In this document: in pieces, positions 22,486-34,840 of the stretch
Numbering within the stretch: position 1 is the stretch's first letter
How the letters are laid out: every line of letters begins with the position of its first letter
From: Lycocorax pyrrhopterus obiensis
Lineage: Eukaryota > Chordata > Aves > Passeriformes > Paradisaeidae
DNA length: 64,000 nucleotides
Assembly: GCA_014706295.1 (NCBI GenBank)
Contig: JACSVZ010000011.1
Coordinates: 9,228,163-9,292,162 of the forward strand
Reading direction: 5' to 3'
Translations under genes and position numbers: made by a program
Notes under the pieces: generated by a model
The model's input: the letters and a program-made list of their open reading frames with translations, nothing else
Told to the model about the DNA's origin: nothing
Database searches by the model: none

Positions 22486-25400
22486 CTATGTAGGCAAACA
22501 ACAAAGGAGGTCTTAAGAATGGACAGACTTTTTTCTTCTAGTCTTATACAAGATACTGACTGGGATAGGACCAACCTGATCATCTTTTATTTGTCAGTAG
22601 TTTTTCATCACTTATAGCTATCACCTTTAGCTTCTTTTTTAGCAATTCCACAGTGCAGAATTTTATTTTGCATTACTGCAAGAATCCACAGAACATATAC
22701 AGAAATATCAATTTATCTCTAAAGGAATAACTGGTGCTTTAAAAAGCTTTCTAAAAAATAAGCCATATGATTTTAAACAGCAAAAAAATCTTAAACACAC
22801 CCCGTAGGACTGTACAGATTTGGGGCAGGATGGGGAGAGAGTTAATGCTCAAATGCTGTAGTGCACTCTACACACAAACAGTAATAAAAATCTATCACTT
22901 AATCATTTACATGTTGTGTAAAACAGCAGTCTCCTTTTAGTTAAGAGCTGCTTTATGTCGTTTTCATCGATACAAATGTTGCCCAAGTGATTGTGTGGGA
23001 GAATACAAGAACAGACTGTAATAAAATTAAAAATAACTTTCCAAGGAAATAGTATTTGGAAGGATTAATTACAGAAGTTCAAACAGGAGGCCATATGCTT
23101 TCCCCTCTCTTTACTATTGAGCATACAGTATGCCTGTAATAAAACAGGAAGGGGAAAAAAGCTGGTCAAAGCAAACTGTTTCAAGTACCAGGTAATGATT
23201 CAAGATATCTTTACACTTTCGTGTGCCTGAATATAGTTTATCTAGTCATTTGACTTCTATGCTAAAATTTTTATCAGCTGTGTTCATTCATGGAATAAAA
23301 TAGTTAGCCCTTTGCCACTACTCCCATATAGCAGGTATTTCTTGAGTGCTAAATACATGGGAGAAGTTGGTAGTGTTGGCATATTTCCTCCTTACATCAA
23401 ATTCTCTACTCCAAATATAAGATTTAGTTGCAAGAGCACAGAGGCTGTCACAGATCACGGCTGCAACCAGTGCAAGCATAAGAACTTTGTTAAAGTCTAC
23501 AAGAATTAGGTGCCTTTATAAGCTTTCCATTTAAGTAGTACATAGCAAAGAAAGTCACTGTGACTTAACAAAACTTCACTAAAATTTCACATTAACATGC
23601 TAAAGCAAAAAAGTATATGTTCAAGTGTTTTTCTGACTTGGGGTCCAAAGGCTTAGTTTCAGAAAATGTGCTACTTTTTCATTTGCATGAGAAAACCTTC
23701 CTTTAATTTAATCAGTTTAATATTTTCAAAATGGTAACATTGATTTTGTAAACAACTTGATGGAAGTTAAATAAAACTTTCTAGTAGAAAAAGAAGAGCA
23801 GAGGTACAAAAATAATCAGAGAGACTTTTATCCCAGCTAAGTCATCTACAATGTGAACAAGAAGTCAAAATTATTCAGGCAACCAGTATTATGGGTGCCG
23901 TCTTTTTATTCAACTAAATCTAGAAGGTTTTTAAAGTGATAAGTTACCTGTATGTTTCCAATTAGTTCCTGAAAAGCTAGATAAACACATGAAAATTCAG
24001 TTTAAAGTATGATGAAAAATTCAATGACATAAGTTAACATTATTAGAGATCACAGTAGCCCATGGCCCCAGAATATAATGTTGGAACAACAGTTAAGCTT
24101 TAGTTCTCATTCCATAACCCCCATAAAAAAAAACCCAAAACAAAAAAAGCAAAGCAAAACAAAACCACCAACGCCAAGATCCAAAGCCTCATCTTTTACT
24201 TGAATAAATTAGTGGAGAAAAGTTGCATTAAACCACAAGAACCCATTTGGAGAAAGTATCTGAAATGCCCTATGCTCTGCAAGAAATCCTAGTTTCCTTG
24301 GAAAATAATTTATTAATAAATGTTAAGCTGTTCTAGACAAAAAAACAAAAGAAGAAATCAAACAACTGATCAATAACATATTATTCGAGTATTTGAATAT
24401 AGTGCTAGGAAAAAACCCTATAGAATTATTAACGCTTATTAGACGACAGGAAAAACTGGAATTACTTCCCTTGTTCTCTCCATTTCAGTTTGTTTGAAAC
24501 CCTATTTTATGTAATAACACAATGATGCACTGAAAGTTTTTTACAAATGTAAATCCATCACATCTAAAGTGAAAAATCCACTAAGAGTAAAGCTGGTTTC
24601 TATACTTACGTTTAAACATAATGCACTGCTCTGTCTAAATCATAAGGGAATAAGGCACTTAAAATAGGGTGTCACATTTCGAGGTAATAAATAGCAGATT
24701 GATTCAACCTCCCAGTTGATCCTGCACTTTACTTACATACAAGATGGAAAATAAAGTACTAAAGGCACTGTGATTTACTTCTCAGAAATGAGACACTCTA
24801 TATTAGTGTAAATGAATGCAAAAGTCCTGCATTGACAATTTATTACGTTCTTAGGCCAAGCCCTGATTAGATCAAATTGCAGTCTTTCTGAGCACACCGA
24901 ATGAACCTCACTGCAGATTCCAGTCAACACTATCAGTTATATATTAATAAAAACCAACCCCAAACAAAACCATAATGACCCCAAAACTCTAAGCCAAGTT
25001 TCTCCAGTCCATTGTTTTTCAAAGCATGTTTTTCTCCCCATTTGTCACTAATTAGGGAAAGGTGTTCTACCCCAAGAGAAAACCCATTACTTAAGAAAGT
25101 TTACCTATGGGATTTTTTTCTAGAAAGTCTCACCTAAAATAGTAGAATCTGGAGGAATTAATTCTCAGCATCAGTTAAACTCTGAAGTCAGTGAAACATT
25201 CTGTCCACTACAGATAGTACAATCAGAACTGAGATACAAAATGACATTTAATAGTAACACCCCAAAGCGTTCTAAACCAGCAACATTCCTTACAGTCCTA
25301 TGTGAAAAACAGGGAAACCTGAAGTACTGAGGACAACAGGTGTCTGTGCACTTGGGCTCCATGAGCTCAGCATCAAGGGCTTCAAGGCCACAGAAATTCA

Positions 25401-28400
25401 TGGCCTTCGGTTCAGACTCTATTAAGGAAGACCAAGACTGCATTTGAATTTAAGCGCATCTTCACTAATAAACTCTAGAGAGCATCAGAACCATTTCAGA
25501 ATTCCCACAGCTAGGGCAAATCTCTTATTCACATGACCTGAAAAGGTTTTTCATTTCACACCACAGGAATCACTTCCCCCAGCCTCTTTCCTTTTAGGAT
25601 ATTTTGGAGAAAAATATTTCACTTTTTACCACCCAGTGGCTTAAAAATACGCAGATTTTGTACTAGTAAGATGTTTGCTTATATAAATATATATGTATAT
25701 GTGACTTTAAATAGTAGGAAAAATCAGGTTTTTTTCAGGTGACCTATATGCCTGTATTTTCTCAGTTCATAGGCATGCAAACAGCTGCTTCAACAGCATC
25801 TCCCTTACACAGACTTTTTATATTCAAAATTACACAAGGTCCACTTTCCAAGGATGTTTGTTAAATACAGTGCTTCTGCAAACAAAAAAGCCCTGAGTGT
25901 CTGGGTGAATAACTGTCATGTACACATTCAAGAAAAGGCAATACTGCTGTAGAGTACTGGAATCAGCAATATTTCAACACAGTTCTAGTTAAAAAGTGGA
26001 TTTCTATAACTGTCTACTACCTTTTTGCAAAATGTCTGATGTCTGCCAGTGTACAACCACACATGAAAAGCCCTTGCCTTCAAAACCCAAACTGGCAGAT
26101 TTTTTTATAAAATGAAGGGCCTTGAACAAGAAGTAGGGAGTAATTCAGTACTTTAATCTACTAAATATTTTAAAGGTTTGTCATCTGCACTTTAATGTCT
26201 ATCTTTTTACCAGGTGCATAATAGCTTTAACACTGTAAAAAGAAGGAACTATACATATCTCCTATGCCATAAAACACTAATCAGTGTAAACTTCAAAGCT
26301 TTTACTTGAGAGTGTAAACTTCTAAGAAAGATTAGATAACTACTGAGCAGGTGCAATCCAGGAATAAAAATAGATGGAAACATAATAAAGGAAGCCAGAC
26401 AAAGCTGTTGCTAAATAAAAATTCCCTTCTTATTAAAGAGGAATGACCATAGCAAAAAAGAAATTTAGATGTAATTACCACATATTATAAGGCTAACTAA
26501 GCATTTTGCAGATATTTCTTGAAAATATGAGTTCACCATCTGCACAGATGCTGACATTCTCTTCTCTAGCAGTCATGTCCAACATAGTCTATAAAAAATT
26601 AAAACTTAATGGTATGCACATTAAAGGCCACAACACACAGTCTTAAATTGCAGAATATTTGATAATACTTTTTAAAAAATTACTACTTTATATAAAGCAT
26701 TCAATCCTTGAACTCCAATGTTGCAATGTTCACTGAAGCCAAAAGTTTCATAACCTCCTCCCACACATTCGAGTAATAATCACATACTGAAGCACACACA
26801 GGCACTCTGGTGAATTACAGAACTAACCTAATGGGATTAAATTCACACTTAAGTATTTTTAATGAGTACTGCTCACTTCTTACTTTCCATTGTGAGCTAG
26901 AACTAACCACAAACAGACAAACCTAAGATATATACACACGGAAAATGTTATTTTTGCCTCATGACAATGCATTTTATTGCCACATATCCAAAACCGAAGA
27001 CTAGAGAAGCTTTGTATTTCATTTTATAGTTTTCAAACAAAATGTTTGATTGATCTCACGTGTGGAGAAGATGGTCAAATGGTAATAAAGTGAGGGCTTA
27101 GTATGAAGAAATAAAAGCATGAGCCCACCTGCCACAACTTTCACCAAGATCTATAGAACTAAGCAGCACTAGAAGAGGGTTGTTTACAAAAAGCTAGCTG
27201 TAATTATGACTTTTTTATTTCAAGTGTACATCCTAATTTTTCTGTTTTCTTGAAATTCCACATCCCTTTCCATTACACGTAAGCACGTACTTTTTTGCAT
27301 GTTTGGTTTGGGGTTTTTTGTTTCTCTTTCTCTTCCAGAAGCTCAGAAAGTTTGGCTCCATCAATCAGTCAGACCAATTAGATTGTTTTGTCACCATATT
27401 CTATATTATAACAACATTAGATATTTACAACGGAGTATCTCTCTTTCTTTCAGAATAAATGGCCTGTTTTCCTGAGAAATTGAGTTGTTCTAGCCTCATT
27501 ACTCCCATTAACCTGTGAATTTAAATCAGCTAACATAAAAATAAAAGTTGCAGGAAGCAGCTTGACCAGAAAAATGCTTTCATTATTTTTCTAAAACAAA
27601 GTACAGAGACTTTAGATAAAAACTGAGGAAGCTGACATCCATGTAATCTATTAAACTGTACTATTCATTCCGTACAAAATTTGTTTATTTGCAGAGGGCA
27701 CAGCAGAAACATATTCTACACTAAAATTCCCATAGAACTTTCAATACAATGTCCTGCCTCTCAGAAAGGATATTTACTGCATTGGAGACAGATTTTAGCT
27801 AATTTTGATCTGTGCAAAGAAAACCAGCATCCATAATATGGCCATCACATTCAAATAGAGATTTGTTTAGGCACTGTTTGAAATGTCATGAATTCCTTAG
27901 AGCAGCACCCTCAAACTGCTTTTACAGTACAGGCTCCGAATGAAGCTGCACTGAAGTCAGCCAGTGATGGGGATCCTACAACAAAAAAATCACATGTAAA
28001 ACCCTGGGCATGCTCCCATTCACTGGAGAATTTATAGTGGTTAGTAGGCAGTAACCTTGCTCAAGTAGCTCTTCTCCTGGTGCATATAAACTAATTTAAT
28101 ACATTCACATCAACATCCTACATACCACATCCTTATCACACCGCTGCCACTTCATCTTTTCTATTGGAATACTGTCACATTTCACTCCCAGAGAGTTCTG
28201 GGCATTAAACCAGAGAGAACCTGAATCATTATAAAATAAAAGTGCCTGATCTTTCAGTTAAAAAATGCTAAAGTACATGTTCAACAACTTAGTGGCACTA
28301 ATAGATATTTTCTGTATTTTGCTCAGATAAAGCTATTATCCCCATCTTTGCTTATTAAATCTACTAACAACATGGCATCTGTAAACAGATAATCTGGAGT

Positions 28401-29044
28401 TGTCTACTCACAGTTTACCTAACATTTTAGATAAAACAGATACATATCTAACTGGAAAACTATCTAGTCAAACCTTTTCAAAAGATGCCATCTCAGTATG
28501 GCAAAAAAAATCTTAGAATGTTCTTTTCATTTTTATTCTCAAGATGACATGAAGTATATCACAGCAAAGAAAATTACATCATTATGTATCTATCCAACAT
28601 ACCTGCTATGCAACAAACACCTGTATTACATCTGACCTTCCAAGTAAACTGAAAGCCAAGGAAACTTTTATTCCCGCTAAAATATCAAAGTAGGTTTTTT
28701 TTCTATTTCACTCAGTTTAAAATGATACATAGAAAAATTCAGACAGTTTTTTTTTTACCTTCAGGTTAGCTACCATTGTAACTTTTACACAGAGTCCTGG
28801 TTCAGTTGGAAGTGAGTTGCCAATAAAGCATGCAATTATACACTCAAGGTGTACATACACACTGGCCCAGGAGTGCCACAAGCACAAGAGGAAATAAGGG
28901 AAACAAGAGTCTCCAGTGATACCATAATGATTTTTGTCTTTTCTTTTATACCCCTGTTATACTTTTTTACAGCTTCTGTATTCTCAGTGCTTTAGCCTAC
29001 ATTCTTGGACTTGTTTGTCAAACTAGGAGACTCAACATTTTAGA
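22486..29044. other. long AT-rich gene-free stretch
   Basis: No gene or mobile element recognised over 6.5 kb. The longest open frame is 90 codons on the minus strand (25171-25443), where local GC is higher, but no domain is visible. Low-complexity spots include an A-rich run at 24124-24170, a TA-rich run near 25680-25700 and a T/G-rich run at 27301-27323. Several strong minus-strand donor words occur (near 23947, 24607 and 28612), each preceded by only 20-50 open bases. Confidence 0.5.
24124..24170. repeat. A-rich low-complexity tract
   Basis: An (A)n(C)n mixture, AAAAAAAAACCCAAAACAAAAAAAGC followed by AAAGCAAAACAAAACCACC, with almost no T or G. It could be the worn A-rich tail of a transposon, but no body of an element is recognisable beside it. 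Confidence 0.6.
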
Positions 29045-29048
29045 AGTT

Positions 29049-29345
29049 TGTAGTTAGGGACCAGAGTGCCCCATACCCCAAGGTCCCCTCCAGAACACAT
29101 TTTGTAAACTGAGATAGAACCATCCAGGGGAGGAGGGCTCACTCAAGCCTCTCATTGGGGAATTTATGATAGATGTGCTAATTGGTAAGGCCTATAATGT
29201 TATATCAGATCTTTTGGGTGCGTGCATTGCAGTGTGCATGGAGGTGCATTTGACCTGGACGTGGTGCACCTAAGGATCCTTAAAATAAATACCAAGGTAA
29301 AATCCCTTTTTCCCTTCTAAACGTGTTTAACTCTTAAAATTAAGA
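29049..29345 (+). mobile_element. solitary ERV-type LTR, plus orientation
   Basis: A roughly 300-bp block of different texture from its AT-rich flanks. It starts TGTAGTTAGGGACCAGAG, passes through CATTGGGGAATTTATGATAG and repeated TGCAT/GTGCAT words (GTGCGTGCATTGCAGTGTGCA), and has a clear AATAAA at 29284-29289 followed by TACCAAGGTAAAATCCCTTTTTCCC. The organisation, with a polyadenylation signal about 60 bases before the end, fits an avian endogenous-retrovirus LTR (ERVL-like in feel). No second LTR, primer-binding site, gag/pol frame or clear target-site duplication was found, so a solo LTR is most likely. Edges are approximate. Confidence 0.6.
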
Positions 29346-29700
29346 CCAGGAAAAGGCATCACCAGGATGTGGTTTTCCAGAGAGAGCCTTTCTTGGGCCA
29401 CTGTGAGTGGCTCCAGCAGGGCCTGCTCTGCCAAGGAAAGGCAGGGGATCTGCCCAGATTCTCAACTGGCAAGTGGTAAGAATGCAAAAAAAAGGGCATT
29501 TTACCAAAATCTGAGCAAGCACCTGCCTTTTCAGACTGGTACCAGTCACTAACAGGCACAAAGGCATGGGATGTGTCAGAGAAATTGGCAAAGAAGTCAG
29601 GACAAGAGGATTGTTCCAGTAGAAGAAATCCCTCTAGTTCAGTGAGGCCAAGCACAGGTCACACAAGTACTGTCTAGATCTCCCATCATTCCTGATTGTG
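29346..29700. other. unexplained GC-richer segment beside the LTR
   Basis: This segment directly follows the LTR and differs from the AT-rich flanks. It holds overlapping minus frames of 98 and 83 codons and a plus frame of 61, none recognisable. It might be leftover internal sequence of the same element or unrelated unique DNA. No primer-binding site is evident at the junction. Confidence 0.35.
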
Positions 29701-31389
29701 GACAAGGAAACCTGCAGGATTACAATCAAGTCACTTTAATTCAGAAATGTTTTAATTCCAAATTGTATCACAGTATACGTGTTGCAGCTTTATATTTCTG
29801 GTAGCTATAAAAAAAAAAAGGGAATTGTATTGCAGACAGTACTTGATACTCTTCCTCCCTGGGGCCACCAGACAGATGAAACAAAAGTTCTCACTTTCAA
29901 AATGCCAACAAATCCAACCAAAAATACTGTGTAAAGCAACAGGCACAATGGAAATTGAGCAAGTAAGGACACAATACAAAAGACAACTTTGCAGTAAGGT
30001 GGCAACCTATCTAAATTACAAATGTAGGAAACTCTCATTTCTGCATTAAAATAATAAGTAATATAATAATCACTTTGTCTTCTTTCTAAAGGAATAAGCC
30101 ATTACTATGCTGTCTATAAAACTGTCACCTGGTGATGCTGCGTAGCTGCTGCTACTGAATAGCAAAACTCATCCAACTTTCATTTATTTTGAGTTGTGAA
30201 AAAAGGAAACTAATGACCTCTGAATAATTAAGACATTTATAATACAAAACAAAGGTGTTTATATATGGCCTAAGATTCTTATCTGATATGGCTAAAATGA
30301 CATGCAAATAACTTACAATTTTTAAGCATGGCATCCTTAATTTCTTTTCATAGGTACATGTAATTTCCTTTTTTATATCAAATATTTCATACTCTATGAA
30401 TTACTTTTACTGATCAGCTACTCTAATTTAGCAGTGTAAAACAAAATGAAAAAAAACCACCTGAAATTCGTAAACTAAAAAACTTTATTTAAGGTACTAT
30501 GTACAAAATAAACCCAGTGATTGCTTGTTTTGTGGAATAGGTATACAAAAGAAAATCAAATAGAATTCATCGAGACAGAAAGTGATGCATGAGGCTATTA
30601 ACTTCTGAGACATGTCAATAAAAACAATAAAGCAAGATACTTTGAGTCTAGCTCTCCTCCATTTGAACAACTAGTTCAACTAGGTAAGAAAAACTGCTTA
30701 TTTGCTAGACAGAAGCTTGGGAATATAAGAATATGTGCATTAGCTAGACATTTTTATTAAAGTGGAATGTGTATATCTATAAATCAGAAAATAATCTCAA
30801 ATAGAAAGTACGACTTAAAACCATTTTTATATGAAAGCTTCTAGTTTCAAGCAAGTATCTGCAAGCAACAAATATGGTTTTATTAAGCAACATATAGACA
30901 GTTGTTCTAACAAAGGACACCTGGACAATGAATCACAAACCCCACCTGTAAATCGGCTGAGGCTATTCCAACATACCTGCCAACTCTAAATCTTTGTTCA
31001 ACAGACAATCAGGGACTAGTTTTGATCAAGAGTTCTCCTACAGCAGAAGGGCCTACAGGTATAAAAGAAATGTGTTGTTTAAACAAAACTATAACTAAAA
31101 CACAGCAGCTCACACAGTAAAGATCCACAAGTAGTTGTTACAGATTATTGTTGATAACAGAGCTACTCTTTCTCGAGTATGCTTGCAAGTATTCTGTAGG
31201 TTTTCATCCTTATTTTACCTTACTAATTAACACAGTAGAAACTGAAATTTCCCCTAATAACAGTTATTAGCTGATAGCAAAAAGGCTTGCCCTTCCTATG
31301 TGCTGACCAGGTCACACAAAGAAGGGGAAGGTGAGTAGCCATATTAAAATGCTTTCTCTTTCCCCAAATCCCTCAGGGAAGGTCCTTAC
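29701..31389. other. AT-rich gene-free stretch
   Basis: Small overlapping open frames near 29750-30050 have no coding character. The region 30.4-31.3 kb is AT-rich unique sequence. No repeat or RNA gene recognised. Confidence 0.5.
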
Positions 31390-31434
31390 CACTGTGCCAA
31401 TAAATTTCTTATGGCTGCCTCCATCATAAATACT
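31390..31434 (-). other. candidate 45-nt microexon, minus strand, phase 0-0
   Basis: On the minus strand, TTTACATTTTAATCAG could serve as acceptor and CACAGTG|GTAAGG as donor. The 45 bases between them are open in a phase 0-0 frame reading SIYDGGSHKKFIGTV, a polar, glycine-containing peptide. The frame is also open on both sides, within a 62-codon ORF, so openness alone is weak evidence. No known microexon was recognised. Confidence 0.15.
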
Positions 31435-31499
31435 CTGATTAAAATGTAAATTCAACCAACCTATCAGCTTCCCATTAAGAGGACTCTTTAAAAACACCA

Positions 31500-31860
31500 T
31501 TAATCAGCTGAGAGATATGTAGTGAAATACCACTTATCAATTCTAACTGCTTATGACAGTTAACAAAGCTTTATATTTGCCCCAAACATGTGCTGATCTA
31601 TCAATTATGCCAGGGTTCACTCTCACGCTAATTGTACATTTTCTTCTCTAATGCATTTTTGCTGTTATCTCATAGGCTAATGAAAGCTGGGAAATCAATA
31701 CATATAAATTATACATGCAAAGAAGGACTGCTGTGAACATAAAGTTTCTAATTAATTGCACTTGATTAATTTATATCCTTTAATTATCTTGCTAAGCCAC
31801 AAACAACATAAATATCCTTGCAATCTGGTTATTGCTATGTCAGTCATAAAAAAAAGCAGA
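31500..31860. promoter_or_regulatory. CNE-like block (inferred)
   Basis: Dense TAATTA-class words: CACGCTAATTGTAC, GTTTCTAATTAATTGCACTTGATTAATTTA and CTTTAATTATC. They sit in low-repeat sequence with no open frame. The texture matches conserved developmental enhancers. Confidence 0.25.
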
Positions 31861-34689
31861 CACAGTAAATCTATGAAATCTAGCAAACTCCATTGCCAAA
31901 AAACATAGTATGGCATAACACATAAATATAACTGGACTTACTCAAGACACCTATGAATAATTTTACTGTGACAAATTACCACTAAATATGTTGTATAGTT
32001 ATTTGATTAAGGTTATAATGATGTTATAACTTTACATGTAGCATACAGGGTTAGCAAAATGCAGGCTTATCATGCAGGCTTATGGAGGTTTTTAGTTGTT
32101 TTTATAAAACAAATCTGCAATAGACGTGTAAGCGATAACGATATCTGATTGGTTAGGACCAAGGATCAAATTATCAATATTCTAAATTAAGGCATTACTG
32201 CTTTTCTGCACTTAAGATTACATGGCAATTTGTTTGCAGAGTTATCTGAAAGCCAGAAATGCACACAATCAGGACCTAATAATGATATACCCAACTCTAA
32301 GCAGAGTTAAATAAGAGCTACCATACTGTCTTTTGTAAGAGGCAATTGGCCAAATATAAATTCTTCCATTATGTGAGTAGCTGTAATTGTAAATACTTTT
32401 TTTTCCTTTCAAATTTTGTCCACTTTGGTAAACCAACCATATGTCACTGTTCTGAAATCTAATCCTATCAATCCACCAGACTTGCTCTTTGTCCTACACA
32501 ACAGCATATTACTGAATATCTGTATCTACAACTTTCATAAACGTGTAAAAAGAAACTGTATCTGTCTACAGGGAGACTCAGACAGAGACCATCTGTCAGT
32601 GACTAAAGCTATTCTTTAAAAAAGAAAACATTCATCTGGGATTTGCCCTTTACAGAGTAAACCCACTTAACCTCCCAATAAGATTAACTGTTATTTGTTT
32701 CCATTAAACAAAAATGACCATGCTAATATGCATTTAATAGCACTAACAATGAGAGAAACATGAACTTCAACAATTTTTGAATTCATTAAAGTCATAAAAT
32801 ATGTTATTTAATGACAGCTATTTTATTATTTATAAATATTTTGCTTTTTCAATTCAAGCCTTCTTGCCCAAAGTTGCTATTAAAAATATTTTTTTTTAAA
32901 ATCAGGGTAAATATTGAAAGTAAGACAGCAGGCTCTTGAGTCTGCCACATAATATAGATAACAATGACGGTATATAAATTAAGTCTGAATAATGCGCGTA
33001 AAAACCCAATACCTTTGGAGCACTGATGATTTTCACCTGTGCCCTCAACATCCAGGCATTTACAAAGAAAGGTATTTAACTAGATTGATTATACGAGGCT
33101 GTCTGAGTAGAGTTAGTGCAATGTAATGGAGACTGTACTCTGTGCTTCTCTTTGCAGCAGCACAAATCACTGAACCAGCCTGAAGCTATATAGAAAAATA
33201 CCTTAATGTCTCTTCTTGGGCTGACAAAACACAGTAGTGCTGTCATGTGAGACTCCCTCTTCTACTGGGGAAAAACACAGTAGGAGAAACCTTTAAACAT
33301 AGGCAACTCCTCGGCTCCCAATATTGTCTTGTGCTTATTTTGCCAGACCAGGTTAGTGAGATGTACAGTAGCGTTAAACAGTATCCTAAAACATGAAGGG
33401 GTGAAGTGCAAAATCCCTCATAAAATTAATTCCTGGGTCCCTGCCTTCCTGTTTTGCTCATAACTCTACCTCTAAAGTAACCTAGATAAGAAGCACAAAA
33501 GGTGTCCTCCTCCCCTTAGGAGAAGCTTGAGGAGAGCTCAATAAAGTCTGTTTCTACTCTAGGCATAATTCAAATCTTACTGGAGCCAGTGGGAATATAT
33601 TCACCAGGTTCAGTTAGCCTTGCATCCAGCTTTCTTCATTAATGGTAGTGGCACTGTGCAATCAATAAACATTAAGACAAAGCAATCATACAATCATTTT
33701 CCCAGTGAGAAATTGGCATATGCTATAAATAAGAATAAATAAATTGATGAGGAGAATCATTATTACAATTCAGCACAGCTAATGAAATTGTTCCTAAAAG
33801 AGAGAACCCAGAAAATACAGGCTTCCTTCCCCTCAAACACAAAGTATACTAAGAAACAGAAGGAGAATGCTTTAGGCATGTAAGTCTCTACCTATTCTAA
33901 GAGTCAACTGATGCACTACTTGAATATACTGTATCTAAGATCCAATATCGGGGAAAAAATCTCACAGTATATATAGAGGTATACAGAAGCAGATATTTTA
34001 AACTCAGGTTTAGTAGATTCCAAATCTAGATGAGGAGGCATCATCACTCATTCCAAATCTGCTAAAATCTCCTCGTGCTGGACAGGTGGTAAGAGCACAA
34101 CCTTTCAAACAGTGGAATCAATCCCTTGATATCATCTGCGTTGGCTGCTGATGGCCTCCTGTAAGGGAGCAGATTCAGACTGGCAGTGCCCAGTGTTTGT
34201 GTGCTGTCTGTACAGCTACAGACGGACAATGAACTCGGTGTTTTCATTACTTTGCAGAAAAAACGGTGAAGAGAGAAATTGAGAAAAGCGTGAATTAACA
34301 AGGATCATGTTTAGCTACGGATAAAGTTGTGACATAAGACTTGCCACGTGCCAGACAGTTCCAGCACAGAACAGTCAGCAGTCACTAAGAAGGAACTGAA
34401 GGCAGCAGGAAAAGTCTTTATCCATCTAAAGCCCATCAATTCATCTAAGGAAAAGCTTCGGAGTATGTAACTTCCACTAGAGTTCACTGGATTTGACACT
34501 TGAGACATAAAGCACCTAGATAGAAGCAGAGTACTGAGGTTTGACTGCAATTACCTTATCTTTCCTATTTTTAGTGACAGGACCAGATTATTTTAAGTGC
34601 ATTTTATAGAAAACCCTTCTTTACTGAAATATAAAGACTGTAATAAAGACAATACAATGTTTTGAAACTGTTTTAAATCCTTCACTCAG
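31861..34689. other. AT-rich gene-free stretch
   Basis: No gene found. Open frames of up to 79 codons (34062-34301 and 34311-34550, minus) lack recognisable content. GC is somewhat higher at 33.0-33.6 and 34.05-34.5 kb. A nine-T run lies near 32890. Confidence 0.5.
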
Positions 34690-34840
34690 CTTTGCTTCTA
34701 CAGATTTAACATGTAGGGGTTCTAATCTTACTGCTACTAATTAGAGCTTTAGTGTAATTGTGCCAACAGGGTGCTTGGCATAATAATTACTATTGAGAGA
34801 TTCTGGTGGAGCAGTAACGTGCCCACATAATACAGATATG
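34690..34840. promoter_or_regulatory. CNE-like block (inferred)
   Basis: Contains CTGCTACTAATTAGAGC, TAGTGTAATTGTGCC and GGCATAATAATTACTATTG in 100 low-repeat bases, with no open frame. The words are homeodomain-like; regulatory function is inferred only. Confidence 0.2.

Noticed and set aside
24124..24170. A-rich tract as a SINE or processed-pseudogene tail
   Set aside because: No body of an element or open frame lies beside it. Processed pseudogenes are rare in birds because CR1 does not mobilise mRNAs efficiently.
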